This document shows, one piece after another, positions 1 through 8,500 of a stretch of DNA of 64,000 nucleotides; the stretch's first letter is position 1; each line of letters starts with the position of its first letter. The position numbers and the translations under genes are program-made. Below the pieces are notes generated by a model. That model worked only from the letters and a program-made list of their open reading frames with translations. It was not told where the DNA came from and ran no database searches. This DNA is from Croceivirga lutea (lineage in GTDB: Bacteria > Bacteroidota > Bacteroidia > Flavobacteriales > Flavobacteriaceae): the NCBI RefSeq assembly GCF_014235875.1, contig NZ_JACJUK010000001.1:124001-188000 (forward strand), read 5' to 3'.

Positions 1-1107
1 GATGATGAGGTTGAAACTTCTGAAGATATTGTAATAACTTTGCTTTCAGCTCAGGGTACTCAAGAGTTTTTAACCGGCACAACAAGTGTTGCTATAACTA
101 TTACAGATAACGATTCTTTTGCATATGAAAACGGAATTTTTGTAGTTCATGAAGGTAGTTTCTTTGGTGGAAACGCTTCGGTTTCTTTTGTAACCGATGA
201 TTTATCAAGTGTGAGCAATTCAATATTTTCGGAAGTAAATGATGCACCCCTTGGCGATACCGCACAGAGTATCACTTTCTTAGATGATAAAGCTTTTATT
301 GTAATTAACAATTCACAAAAAATAGAAGTGGTAAACAGATACACATTTGAATCTATAGCTACTATCGGCGGCCCATCTAAAGATGACTTTCTGAATCCAA
401 GATACATGGCTATAGCCAATGGTAAGGGTTATGTAACTAATTGGGCAGATGGTACAAATTCTGATGATGATTTTATCGCGGTTCTAAATCTAGAAAGTTA
501 TACTGTGGAATCAACAATACCTGTAAGCGAAGGTCCTGAATGGATTGTTTCTACAGACAATACTATTTATGTTGCCCACCAAGGGGGTTTTAATCAAAAC
601 AACATCATATCAGTAATAGATGCTACATCAAACACCGTTGAAACAACTATAACAGTCGCGGACAGGCCAAACTCCATGCATTTAGTTGAAGAGAACCTAT
701 TTGTGTTGTCTGGAGGAAATCCTGCATGGACAGGGAATGAAACATCGGGGCAATTAGATATTATAAATACTCTAGATAATACGGTTACGTCAACACTTAC
801 GTTTGAAACTACCATGCATCCAAATTATCTATCCGTTGATGGTGATAAACTATATTATCTTTTAGATGGGGCAGTTTATACATTGACCACTTCAGCAACC
901 CAATTGCCTACAACACCAGAGTTTACGGGTGTTTCGTTTTATGATATGACGGTACATAATGGCAAATTATATGGTGTTGATGCAAAAGATTTTGCTAGTA
1001 ATGGTTCATTAGAGGTTTATGATTTATCTACGTACACACTAGAAGCGTCATTAGAGGTGAATATTGTACCTGCAGCTGTTTACTTTAATGATGCGTTTGA
1101 TTTTTAA
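1..1107 (+). CDS. Surface/secreted YncE-like beta-propeller protein (5' end outside window)
   Basis: The reading frame is open from base 1, so the true start lies upstream; the TTG at 40 is not a real start. The first ~35 residues (acidic, ending in SVAITITDND) look like the last strands of a Calx-beta-type domain. The remaining ~330 residues contain repeated blades with motifs such as SVIDATSNTVETTI, FIAVLNLESYTVE and DIINTLDNTVTSTL, typical of YncE/DUF5074 (YVTN-like) beta-propellers. It has no C-terminal T9SS sorting domain and ends with FNDAFDF. It is probably cell-surface or secreted; the ligand is unknown. The family is fairly certain, the function is not. Confidence 0.75.
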   Translation, partial: DDEVETSEDIVITLLSAQGTQEFLTGTTSVAITITDNDSFAYENGIFVVHEGSFFGGNASVSFVTDDLSSVSNSIFSEVNDAPLGDTAQSITFLDDKAFIVINNSQKIEVVNRYTFESIATIGGPSKDDFLNPRYMAIANGKGYVTNWADGTNSDDDFIAVLNLESYTVESTIPVSEGPEWIVSTDNTIYVAHQGGFNQNNIISVIDATSNTVETTITVADRPNSMHLVEENLFVLSGGNPAWTGNETSGQLDIINTLDNTVTSTLTFETTMHPNYLSVDGDKLYYLLDGAVYTLTTSATQLPTTPEFTGVSFYDMTVHNGKLYGVDAKDFASNGSLEVYDLSTYTLEASLEVNIVPAAVYFNDAFDF

Positions 1108-1116
1108 ATTACTATT

Positions 1117-1605
1117 ATGAGAGAAAGTAAAGGAATAGTTATGCCATTAAATTGCTGGGATATATATGCAGTTCATTTTGATAAACTAATTCAACAAAGT
1201 AAAATAGCTTACGACATTAGGCAACTAAATACATTATTAGAATACAATCTCAATCAAAATGTTCTAAACCTTTTAGAGGAGCAACAATACGATGCCTTGG
1301 TGTACACAAATCCAACCCAGCAAATAGAATGGGTGAGTAAAGGGTTTACAGAGATGACTGGTTATCCAAAATCCTATGCGCTAGGTAAAAAGCCAACTTT
1401 TCTTCAAGGGGAGAAAACTTCCAAAAAAACAAGAAAAGCAATTAAACAACAATTAGGAGGTAACGACTATATTGAGGAAACCATTCTCAATTACAAAAAA
1501 AACGGAGACCAATACTTGTGTAAAATACATATAGTTCCGCTTTACAATAGTGAAGATTTACTTTCAGGTTATTTAGCTATTGAAAAAGAATTAAAGGCTG
1601 CATAA
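1117..1605 (+). CDS. PAS (LOV-like) domain protein lacking the photoactive cysteine
   Basis: A 162-residue soluble protein with one PAS domain at about 57-160 and no output domain. The core resembles LOV domains: GKKPTFLQG at 90-98 aligns with the LOV signature GxNCRFLQ, and NYKKNGDQY at 125-133 matches the LOV NYRKDG segment. The position of the flavin-adduct cysteine is Pro93, so classical LOV photochemistry is not expected. Residues 1-56 are charged and helical. It starts 9 bp after the beta-propeller gene and ends at a bidirectional terminator. An ATG at 1141 is an alternative start. Role in signalling is inferred only from the fold. Confidence 0.7.
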   Translation: MRESKGIVMPLNCWDIYAVHFDKLIQQSKIAYDIRQLNTLLEYNLNQNVLNLLEEQQYDALVYTNPTQQIEWVSKGFTEMTGYPKSYALGKKPTFLQGEKTSKKTRKAIKQQLGGNDYIEETILNYKKNGDQYLCKIHIVPLYNSEDLLSGYLAIEKELKAA

Positions 1606-1609
1606 AAAA

Positions 1610-1640
1610 AGCCCGGTTAAGTTAACCGGGCTTTTTGTTT
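1610..1640. terminator. Bidirectional intrinsic terminator
   Basis: An inverted repeat GCCCGGTTAA-G-TTAACCGGGC (1611-1631) lies between an A-tract and a T-tract, serving the PAS gene on + and the convergent S41 peptidase gene on -. Confidence 0.9.
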
Positions 1641-3118
1641 TATTTATTAAAGTTTAACTTAATCTCCTTATCTAGATACATATTATCCTTTAAAGGCGTA
1701 AACATTTTTGAACTGGTAAACGGTTTTGCTGGCATTAATACATCAAAACTTTGTTTAGATACGCTACCAGAAATTTCTTGCAATGCTCTAGCTAATAATG
1801 GCTCATCTGGCTCACCTAATGTGCCTAAGTCTGCTAAATCTTCTTCTAACGGTATGTCTGGTACTAAACCACTTGTATAATCTGAAAAACCTGCGGCATT
1901 TTCGTTTCTACCAACCAAGGGTTGTAAAGCCCAACTATTATTTGGATTTATTTGATTTTCTCTCGAAGCAGAATAAATAAAAGGTGCACCCTCACGGTCT
2001 GGATCATCAACCATGGTAATAGAAAATTCATTTTTTCCACTTGTTACTCCACCAATTTGAACTACATCAACATATGGGGTAAGTCCATTTATTACCAACT
2101 CACTGGCAGAAGCCGTTCTACCTGTTGTTAATACGTAAACTTTAGAAAGATTTAATGTATTTAATGGCGCACCACCAACAGTGTTTGCAAAATAATCTTC
2201 TAAATTTTCTGGGTCAAAAATCTGCATTAACTTATCATTCCATCGTTGCCTAATATAAAGGTCGTTAGTGTTAGTACCATAAACCATACTAGACAATAAG
2301 CGAGAAGAGTTTACAGAACCTCCAGGGTTATATCTAAAGTCTAATACTAACTCTGTAACTCCATCGGCAACAAACTCACCAAAAACATCATTTAATTGAC
2401 TATCAAATTCATTGGTAAAGCCATTGTATACTAAATAACCCACTTTAATTCCATTTACATCTAAGGTTTTAGAAAGTAGAATAGGGTTTTCAACTAAATT
2501 TTCTTGCTTGGTAAGCGTTACTTCAGAACCCGTTTCTACAATGGTATTATTTTCAATACGGGCTAAACCTAAGGTATACGTATCATTATCACCAAATAGT
2601 AGGTCTATATAGTTGACATCATTCAGTAAAATACCATCTACACGAGTAAATAAGTTACCTCTTCTAATTGGTTTTGCTTCCGCATCAGAACCTAGAACAG
2701 TATACGTAACATAGCCAAAAATTGCATTACCGTCACCATAACGTGCTAAGCCAAATTCTAGACCATTACTTTTAGAAATTCCACTTAAGTTATTAACGAG
2801 CGTAGTATAATCTTCATTCCAAAAGGTAAATCTATCTTCATTAAACAATAAGCGCTCCATCAAATCATTAGGGTCTGGAGTTTCAGCTAAAAAGGCAGTA
2901 AATTCTGGGTCAGAAGAAAATCTGTTGTCGGCTAAATCTGGCACATCTTGCTGCCAAAAGTACCATAGGTTCATAGCTTGCCACATAAAACTTTGTACCT
3001 CTACGTCATCAGTTGTGGCAATAGGATTGTCATCAGTAGTGATATCATCGGAATTATCATCATTAGTACATGCAAATAACAATAACCCTAATAAAAATAG
3101 GGAGAAACTTTTTTTCAT
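1640..3118 (-). CDS. S41 family (C-terminal processing) peptidase, lipoprotein
   Basis: 492 residues with a lipoprotein signal (LLFAC, Cys17) and an Asp-rich linker, so it is probably anchored in the envelope. A PDZ-like region spans about 115-205 and the S41 core about 225-400. The catalytic pair is visible: Ser337 in RTASASE and Lys362 in GVTSGKNEF; the preceding LDFRYNPGG (259-267) is the conserved S41 strand-turn. Known relatives are periplasmic carboxyl-terminal proteases that degrade or trim envelope proteins. The gene stands alone, convergent with the PAS gene. Substrate unknown. Confidence 0.9.
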   Translation of the reverse strand: MKKSFSLFLLGLLLFACTNDDNSDDITTDDNPIATTDDVEVQSFMWQAMNLWYFWQQDVPDLADNRFSSDPEFTAFLAETPDPNDLMERLLFNEDRFTFWNEDYTTLVNNLSGISKSNGLEFGLARYGDGNAIFGYVTYTVLGSDAEAKPIRRGNLFTRVDGILLNDVNYIDLLFGDNDTYTLGLARIENNTIVETGSEVTLTKQENLVENPILLSKTLDVNGIKVGYLVYNGFTNEFDSQLNDVFGEFVADGVTELVLDFRYNPGGSVNSSRLLSSMVYGTNTNDLYIRQRWNDKLMQIFDPENLEDYFANTVGGAPLNTLNLSKVYVLTTGRTASASELVINGLTPYVDVVQIGGVTSGKNEFSITMVDDPDREGAPFIYSASRENQINPNNSWALQPLVGRNENAAGFSDYTSGLVPDIPLEEDLADLGTLGEPDEPLLARALQEISGSVSKQSFDVLMPAKPFTSSKMFTPLKDNMYLDKEIKLNFNK

Positions 3119-3160
3119 AGCGTAATTTTAAAAAGTGAATTCAAGAACTGTTCCAAGTCT

Positions 3161-3180
3161 TAATTAGAATCTTCTAATTA
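3161..3180. promoter_or_regulatory. Perfect 20-bp palindrome, possible operator
   Basis: TAATTAGAA-TC-TTCTAATTA, two perfect 9-bp arms, sits in the 191-bp divergent region between the S41 peptidase and the ECF sigma factor. A close relative (ATTAGAA-GAA-TTCTAAT) lies at 10242-10258. The operator role is inferred from shape and place only. Confidence 0.35.
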
Positions 3181-3309
3181 ACAACTTTAGTTTAAAAAAC
3201 CCTAAAATACTTACATTCTAAATAAAATTAAAAAGTCTTGTAACAAAATATGAAGTTTATCGTCTTCCTTATATAAACCAACATATAGCGTTTATCAATC
3301 AATCAAAAA

Positions 3310-3819
3310 ATGCAACAAAAAGAGTTTATAGATCTTGTAATGCCGTTTAGAGATAAACTGTATAGAATGGCCAAACGGCTTTTGGTTTCTAGAGAAGAAG
3401 CTGAAGACGCAGTGCAAGAGATAATTATGAAGCTTTGGTCTAAAAGCGATTCTATTTCTAAATATAGAAGTGTTGAAGCCTTTGCAATGACTATGACAAA
3501 GAATTTTTGCCTAGACCGATTAAAATCAAAACAGGCAGGTAATTTAAAATTAGTTCACAGTAATTATAAAGATGAAAATTCGGCAATACAACGAAGCATA
3601 GAAACCAGAGATAGTGTTAGTTGGGTTGAAAAAATAATGGATGAGTTACCAGAGCAACAAAAAATGGTGTTACAGCTTAGAGATATTGAAGATTATGATT
3701 ACGATGAAATTGCAGAAATGTTAGGTATGAAACCAACAGCCATTCGCGTAACATTATCAAGAGCTAGAAAAACTGTGAGAGAAAAATTAATAGAAAAACA
3801 TAACTATGGCATCGCATAA
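3310..3819 (+). CDS. ECF-type RNA polymerase sigma factor (sigma-70 family)
   Basis: 169 residues with sigma region 2 at about 8-75 (DAVQEIIMKLWS) and region 4 helix-turn-helix at about 110-160 (YDEIAEMLGMKPTAIRVTLSRARKTV). It first recruits RNA polymerase to a small regulon, as known for ECF factors. The next gene starts inside its last codons (14-bp overlap), which implies translational coupling with an anti-sigma-like membrane protein, followed by three DUF4252 genes. The operon probably transcribes itself, but I found no clear promoter motif upstream. Confidence 0.9.
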   Translation: MQQKEFIDLVMPFRDKLYRMAKRLLVSREEAEDAVQEIIMKLWSKSDSISKYRSVEAFAMTMTKNFCLDRLKSKQAGNLKLVHSNYKDENSAIQRSIETRDSVSWVEKIMDELPEQQKMVLQLRDIEDYDYDEIAEMLGMKPTAIRVTLSRARKTVREKLIEKHNYGIA

Positions 3820-4231
3820 GTACATAGAAAACGTATTAGAAAAGTATTTTGAAGCAACTACAACTGTTGCCGAAGAATCAGAACTACGAGCGTATTTTGC
3901 CCAAGAAGATGTGGCAGCACATTTAGAGCAATACCGTTCAATGTTTACCTACTTTTCTATTGCTAAAGAAGAAAGTTACCCCACAAAAGAACCATTAAAA
4001 CCTAGTAGAAAATTAAATTTTAGATGGTTATCAATTGCAGCGGCAACTATTTTATTCTTTGGTATTTATTTCGGTAATCAATACTGGGAGCAAAGGCAGG
4101 CAGAGATTGCCTACCAAGAAACCAAAGAGGCTTTAAACCTCTTAGCGGAAAATTTCAATAAGGGTACTCAAAAGATGGGTTACTTAAATGAATTGGAAAT
4201 CGCAAAACAAAAACTTTATAACGAAAATTAA
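3806..4231 (+). CDS. Anti-sigma-factor-like single-pass membrane protein
   Basis: 141 residues: a cytoplasmic helical N-terminus (1-70, with ENVLEKYFEATTTVAEESELRAYFA resembling anti-sigma start regions), one membrane helix at about 73-90 (WLSIAAATILFFGIYFG), and a ~50-residue helical periplasmic tail. The position immediately after and overlapping the ECF sigma gene is the main reason for calling it a regulator of that sigma factor. It lacks an obvious zinc-binding HxxxCxxC motif, so it is not a ZAS-type anti-sigma factor. The family assignment is inferred. Confidence 0.6.
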   Translation: MASHKYIENVLEKYFEATTTVAEESELRAYFAQEDVAAHLEQYRSMFTYFSIAKEESYPTKEPLKPSRKLNFRWLSIAAATILFFGIYFGNQYWEQRQAEIAYQETKEALNLLAENFNKGTQKMGYLNELEIAKQKLYNEN

Positions 4232-4240
4232 TTTACAACA

Positions 4241-4780
4241 ATGAAAAAGAGAATAGTATACTTTGTTTTAGCCTTAACCCCACTTTTTGGCTTTTCACAA
4301 TCAATCTTTGATAAGTTCGAAGAATATGATGAGGTTACATCTGTAGTAGTGTCACAAAAGGCTTTTGAGCTATTAGCTAAAATGGATGTTGACATTGACG
4401 ATAAAGACGCTAAAGACTTTATGGATATTGCCACCAGTCTAAGTAGTTTAAAAGTATTTACCACAGAAGACCCTAAGATTGGCGCAGAAATGAAAGCTAC
4501 TGTAGACAAATACTTGGGTTCCACTAAACTTACAGAGTTAATGCGTATAAAAGATAAAGACGCTAATGTAAAGTTCTACATTAAAGAGGGTAGAGATAGT
4601 GACCATGTAAGCGAGTTGTTAATGTTTATGACAGATATTAACAAGGTAAAAATAGACGACAGAAACGTAGAAACCGTCTTACTAACCTTAACAGGTAACA
4701 TTGACTTAAACAAAATTAGTTCCCTTACTAAAAAAATGAATCTGCCAGAAGAATTAAATGAAGCAGGTAAAAAAGGATAA
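4241..4780 (+). CDS. DUF4252 family exported protein (copy 1)
   Basis: 179 residues with an N-terminal signal peptide (cleavage near FGFSQ, residue ~20). The mature part matches the DUF4252 layout: IFDKFEEYDEVTSVVVS at the start, a KVFTTED segment in the middle, and a C-terminal LTLTGNIDLNKISSLTKKMN. It is followed by two paralogues in the same operon as the ECF sigma and anti-sigma-like genes. The biochemical function of DUF4252 is not established; the context suggests an envelope protein made under control of this sigma factor. Confidence 0.8.
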   Translation: MKKRIVYFVLALTPLFGFSQSIFDKFEEYDEVTSVVVSQKAFELLAKMDVDIDDKDAKDFMDIATSLSSLKVFTTEDPKIGAEMKATVDKYLGSTKLTELMRIKDKDANVKFYIKEGRDSDHVSELLMFMTDINKVKIDDRNVETVLLTLTGNIDLNKISSLTKKMNLPEELNEAGKKG

Positions 4781-4790
4781 TATAGTACGA

Positions 4791-4824
4791 AGAACGGTTA
4801 GGTATTTACTTAACCGTTCTATTT
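4791..4824 (+). terminator. Intra-operon hairpin (attenuator or weak terminator)
   Basis: A perfect 10-bp stem AGAACGGTTA / TAACCGTTCT (4791-4800, 4811-4820) with a 10-nt loop is followed by a short weak U-run, between DUF4252 copies 1 and 2. It may lower expression of the downstream copies or protect the upstream mRNA. Confidence 0.5.
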
Positions 4825-4857
4825 AAAAATCAATCAAAAACAATTAAATCATCAATC

Positions 4858-5391
4858 ATGAAAAAAATAATCATTTTAATAGTAGCAGTGGTATTTCCAT
4901 TTGCGCTAACAGCACAATCAGACTTTGATAAATACATAGACTCAGACCATGTAGGTTCTATTGTCATAAATAAAAGTTTATTAGGTATGGTGGCTAAGTT
5001 CTCTAATGATAGCAACGATAAGGAAGCTCAAGAATTTATAGAAATGGCCCAAAATATAGATGAAATCAAAGTTTTTATGACCGCTAATTCTTCCGCCTCA
5101 GAAGATATGGCTAGTACAGTTAAAAAGTATTTGCGTAAGTCTAATATGGAGCTTTTAATGCAGGTGAAAGAAAAAGATAATAAAGTAGACTTTTATGTAA
5201 AAAGCACAAAGAATGACGAAATTGTAAACGAACTATTAATGTTTGTTAAGAGTGATGAAAGCAATGGTCATGATTTCAACTCAGTTTTAGTTACCATGTC
5301 TGGTAAAATAGAATTAGATAAGATAGGTGCATTAGTAAACAAAATGAACCTGCCTAAAGAATTAGAACAGGCTGAAAAGTCAAAGAAATAA
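4858..5391 (+). CDS. DUF4252 family exported protein (copy 2)
   Basis: 177 residues with a signal peptide ending near LTAQS. It is clearly paralogous to the preceding gene: SDFDKYIDSDHVGSIVINKSL, KVFMTANSSASEDM, and the ending VTMSGKIELDKIGALVNKMN LPKEL correspond block by block to copy 1. Separated from copy 1 by a hairpin and from copy 3 by 21 bp. Probably periplasmic or outer-membrane associated; function unknown. Confidence 0.8.
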   Translation: MKKIIILIVAVVFPFALTAQSDFDKYIDSDHVGSIVINKSLLGMVAKFSNDSNDKEAQEFIEMAQNIDEIKVFMTANSSASEDMASTVKKYLRKSNMELLMQVKEKDNKVDFYVKSTKNDEIVNELLMFVKSDESNGHDFNSVLVTMSGKIELDKIGALVNKMNLPKELEQAEKSKK

Positions 5392-5412
5392 TTATAGATA
5401 AATTAGAATAAC

Positions 5413-5952
5413 ATGAAAAATATAGCCAAAATTTTTGCATTAGGTATTTTGGTTTTACTTAGTTCTTGTGCATCTCAACAGAGTTTGCAAGAGTATTATG
5501 TTGACAATCAAGAAAATCCAAATTTTCTAATAGTTGATGTACCTGCAAGTATCTTAAAATTAGAAGAGGCAGAACTTACTAACGACCAAAAAACCGCTGT
5601 AGAATCTTTACGAAAATTGAATTTACTTGCGTTTAGAAAAACAGGAGAAAATGCAGATGAGTATAAAGTTGAAAGAAATAAGGTTAGAGAAATTCTTAAA
5701 AATGAAGACTTTGTAGAATTAATGAAAATCAATTCTACTTATGGTAAAGGTGTTGTAAAATATTTAGGAGAAGACGATGCCATTGATGAGGTTATCATTT
5801 TTGGAGATAATAAAGACCAAGGTTTTGCCCTAATTCGCGTGTTGGGTAAGAATATGAATCCCGCACATATTATGCATTTAATGCAGGCTTTAGAACAGTC
5901 TGATTATAAGGGCGAAGGCTTAGAAGAAATAGGTCAGCTTTTAAAAGGCTAA
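5413..5952 (+). CDS. DUF4252 family lipoprotein (copy 3)
   Basis: 179 residues with a lipoprotein signal (LVLLSSC, Cys19), unlike copies 1 and 2, which have cleavable signals without a lipobox. The body is a more divergent DUF4252 domain (FLIVDVPASILKLEEAELT near the start, an EVIIFGDNKDQGFALIRVLG block, then MHLMQALEQSDYKGEGL). It closes the sigma-factor operon and is followed by a strong terminator. The mix of soluble and lipidated paralogues could form an envelope assembly, but this is inference. Confidence 0.75.
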   Translation: MKNIAKIFALGILVLLSSCASQQSLQEYYVDNQENPNFLIVDVPASILKLEEAELTNDQKTAVESLRKLNLLAFRKTGENADEYKVERNKVREILKNEDFVELMKINSTYGKGVVKYLGEDDAIDEVIIFGDNKDQGFALIRVLGKNMNPAHIMHLMQALEQSDYKGEGLEEIGQLLKG

Positions 5953-5976
5953 CATAGTTCAAACTTTAAATAATTA

Positions 5977-6006
5977 TCCCGTTACCTAATCGTAACGGGA
6001 TTTTTT
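5977..6006 (+). terminator. Intrinsic terminator of the ECF sigma/DUF4252 operon
   Basis: Stem TCCCGTTAC (5977-5985) / GTAACGGGA (5992-6000), 6-nt loop, then six T. Confidence 0.9.
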
Positions 6007-6088
6007 ATGCTAAAAAGTGACTTATTCCTATTTTGTGTTTCATAAATAACGTAAACAACTAAAATAAAAACCTAAAAACAGAATACTT

Positions 6089-6898
6089 ATGGAAAACGCA
6101 GAAAAATGGATTGACAAAGGCATTGAATTCATAACAGAATATGGCCCTAAAGTGCTTGGTGCAATTCTCATCTACATCATTGGTTCTTGGATTATCAAAA
6201 GAATTGTGAAGTTGGCGAAAAAAGTAATGAGCAAGAGTAACTACGACGAGTCGTTACAACGCTTTCTTTTAAACTTAATTTCTTGGGCACTTAAAATACT
6301 ATTGATTTTAGCTGTAATTGGCAAATTAGGTGTAGAGACTACAAGTTTTGCTGCAATTTTAGCAGCGGCTGGTTTAGCAGTTGGGTTAGCGCTACAAGGG
6401 TCTTTGTCTAATTTTGCAGGAGGCGTGTTAATCATGATTTTTAAACCGTACAAAATTGGTGATTTAATTGAAGCACAAGGTGTTTTAGGAGCTGTAAAAG
6501 AAATTGAAATTTTTACTACAAAACTTATAACTCCAGAAAATAAATTAGCAATTGTACCTAATGGTGCTATGGCAAACGGTAATATAGTTAACTATACTGC
6601 TGAAGGTAAGATACGTGTAGATACTGTTATAGGTGTTGCTTATGAAGAAGATATTAAGAAAACTAAGGAAGTTTTAATGAACGTTTTAACCTCTCAAGAG
6701 AAAGTTTTAAAAGACCCAGCACCTTCTGTGAACGTTTTAGAATTAGCAGATAGTTCTGTGAACTTTGCGGTAAGACCATTTTGTAAGCCAGAAGATTACT
6801 GGGACGTGTACTTTGCTACTTACGAAGGTTGTAAACTGGCTCTAGACGAAGCTGGTATAGAAATACCTTACCCACACGAAGTTCAGGTAGAAAAATAA
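6089..6898 (+). CDS. Small-conductance mechanosensitive channel, MscS family
   Basis: 269 residues, close to E. coli MscS (286). Three membrane helices at about 22-40, 60-80 and 86-118; the pore helix has the family pattern of Gly/Ala packing (AAAGLAVGLALQGSLSNFAGG at 92-112, given in two parts by function: Ala/Gly-rich pore, then the kinked end). The beta-domain follows with FKPYKIGDLIEAQG (118-131) and VPNGAMANGNIVNYT, then an alpha/beta C-terminal cage ending IEIPYPHEVQV. The channel releases solutes on hypo-osmotic shock. Monocistronic, between two terminators. Confidence 0.93.
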   Translation: MENAEKWIDKGIEFITEYGPKVLGAILIYIIGSWIIKRIVKLAKKVMSKSNYDESLQRFLLNLISWALKILLILAVIGKLGVETTSFAAILAAAGLAVGLALQGSLSNFAGGVLIMIFKPYKIGDLIEAQGVLGAVKEIEIFTTKLITPENKLAIVPNGAMANGNIVNYTAEGKIRVDTVIGVAYEEDIKKTKEVLMNVLTSQEKVLKDPAPSVNVLELADSSVNFAVRPFCKPEDYWDVYFATYEGCKLALDEAGIEIPYPHEVQVEK

Positions 6899-6926
6899 GA
6901 TTATTTAGTTTTGATTTAGTACAACT

Positions 6927-6957
6927 AGCCCTAAGGTAAAACTTAGGGCTTTTTTTA
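6927..6957 (+). terminator. Intrinsic terminator of the MscS gene
   Basis: Stem AGCCCTAAG (6927-6935) / CTTAGGGCT (6942-6950), 6-nt loop, then T7. Confidence 0.9.
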
Positions 6958-7124
6958 GTATTAGTAAGCAGTATTAACAAAAATAAAACGCTTCCTATTA
7001 TTAATAAGATTCGACCATTTATATACTCTCCAAATTGCCAGTGCAATGTTTTGAAAAGCAACCCTAAACAAAACAAAGTACAATAAGAATGCTTAGAAAA
7101 GTCTGCAAAAACCTCAAAACAAAT

Positions 7125-8468
7125 CTAAATTCCAGTGTAATTAGCTGGTGTAATTTGTTTTAATTCTTCTTTTATAGCATTGGATACATCAAGAGTTTCA
7201 ATAAAATCAGCTATAGTTTGTTTAGTTATTTTTGTGTTTGTACGTGTAAGACCTTTTAAGGCTTCATACGGATTTGGATACGCTTCTCTACGTAAAATAG
7301 TTTGAATGGCTTCAGCCACTACAGCCCAATTAGCCTCAAGGTCGGCATCAAATTTAACCTGATTCAAAACTAACTTGTCTAATCCTTTTAAGGTAGATTT
7401 AAAAGCAATTAGGGTGTGTGCAAATGGTACACCAACATTTCGTAAAACAGTACTATCTGTTAAATCTCTTTGCAAACGCGAAACAGGTAACTTAGAAGAT
7501 AAGTGTTCAAAAATGGCATTGGCAATACCTAAATTTCCTTCAGAATTTTCAAAATCAATAGGATTTACTTTATGCGGCATAGCTGAAGAGCCTACTTCTC
7601 CTTCTTTAATTTTCTGTTTAAAGTAATCCATAGAGATGTATGTCCAAAAATCTCTATTTAAGTCTATGAAAATGGTGTTAATTCTTTTTAATCCATCAAA
7701 TAGCGCAGCCATGTGGTCGTAGTGCTCAATTTGAGTTGTAGGAAAGGAGTGGTGTAAACCTAGTTTTTCTTGAACAAATTGTTTACCAAAAGTTCTCCAA
7801 TCTACATCTGGGTATGCCACAAAATGCGCATTATAATTGCCTGTAGCACCACCAAATTTTGCAGCAGAAGGTATATCATTCAATAAATCAAATTGTTGCT
7901 TAAGACGCTCTACAAAGACTTCAATTTCTTTTCCTAATCGAGTAGGTGATGCAGGTTGCCCATGTGTTCTAGCCAACATGGGTACTTTTTTCCATTCTAA
8001 AGCCAAACCTTTTAAACGTTCAAAAAGTTTAAAATATACCGGTACATAAACATCATTCATGGCTTCCTTTAAACTTAAAGGAATCGCGGTGTTGTTAATG
8101 TCTTGTGATGTTAATCCAAAATGAATAAACTCCTTATATTCTTCGAGCTTTAACTCGTCAAATTTACTTTTGATAAAATATTCAACAGCCTTAACATCAT
8201 GGTTGGTAGTTTTTTCTATCTCTTTTATTTCTTGAGCGTCATCACTAGAAAAATTTAGATAAATGTCTCGTAAGCTATCAAAATATTTAGCTTCAAAACT
8301 TTCTAGTTGCGGCAGGGGTAACTCACATAATGAGATAAAATATTCAATCTCTACCTGAACTCTATATTTTATTAAAGCTTCTTCAGAAAAGTATTTTCCT
8401 AGGCTTTCAGTTTTTGAGCGGTAGCGGCCATCAATAGGTGAAATTGCGTTAAGTGTAGTTAGTAACAT
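7125..8468 (-). CDS. purB: Adenylosuccinate lyase
   Basis: 447 residues, usual length. It cleaves SAICAR to AICAR and adenylosuccinate to AMP plus fumarate in purine synthesis. The fumarase-superfamily signature is at 293-303 (GSSAMPHKVNP), with the catalytic loop serine, and ARTHGQPASPT at 166-176 provides the conserved histidine. HFGLTSQDINNTA at 116-128 is also diagnostic. It has its own promoter (TATCTTTG at 8492-8499) in the short gap after a conserved hypothetical gene on the same strand. Confidence 0.97.
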   Translation of the reverse strand: MLLTTLNAISPIDGRYRSKTESLGKYFSEEALIKYRVQVEIEYFISLCELPLPQLESFEAKYFDSLRDIYLNFSSDDAQEIKEIEKTTNHDVKAVEYFIKSKFDELKLEEYKEFIHFGLTSQDINNTAIPLSLKEAMNDVYVPVYFKLFERLKGLALEWKKVPMLARTHGQPASPTRLGKEIEVFVERLKQQFDLLNDIPSAAKFGGATGNYNAHFVAYPDVDWRTFGKQFVQEKLGLHHSFPTTQIEHYDHMAALFDGLKRINTIFIDLNRDFWTYISMDYFKQKIKEGEVGSSAMPHKVNPIDFENSEGNLGIANAIFEHLSSKLPVSRLQRDLTDSTVLRNVGVPFAHTLIAFKSTLKGLDKLVLNQVKFDADLEANWAVVAEAIQTILRREAYPNPYEALKGLTRTNTKITKQTIADFIETLDVSNAIKEELKQITPANYTGI

Positions 8469-8491
8469 TGGTCTTTATTTTCGGAAAGTTG

Positions 8492-8499
8492 CAAAGATA
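8492..8499 (-). promoter_or_regulatory. -7 promoter element of purB
   Basis: TATCTTTG on the minus strand, an exact match to the Bacteroidota -7 motif TAnnTTTG; transcription would start near 8487, about 18 nt before purB. Confidence 0.6.
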
Positions 8500-8500
8500 G

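Noticed and set aside
6816-7076. 86-codon open frame on the minus strand after the MscS gene
   Set aside because: It runs through the MscS terminator and the 3' end of the coding region, with no promoter and odd composition.
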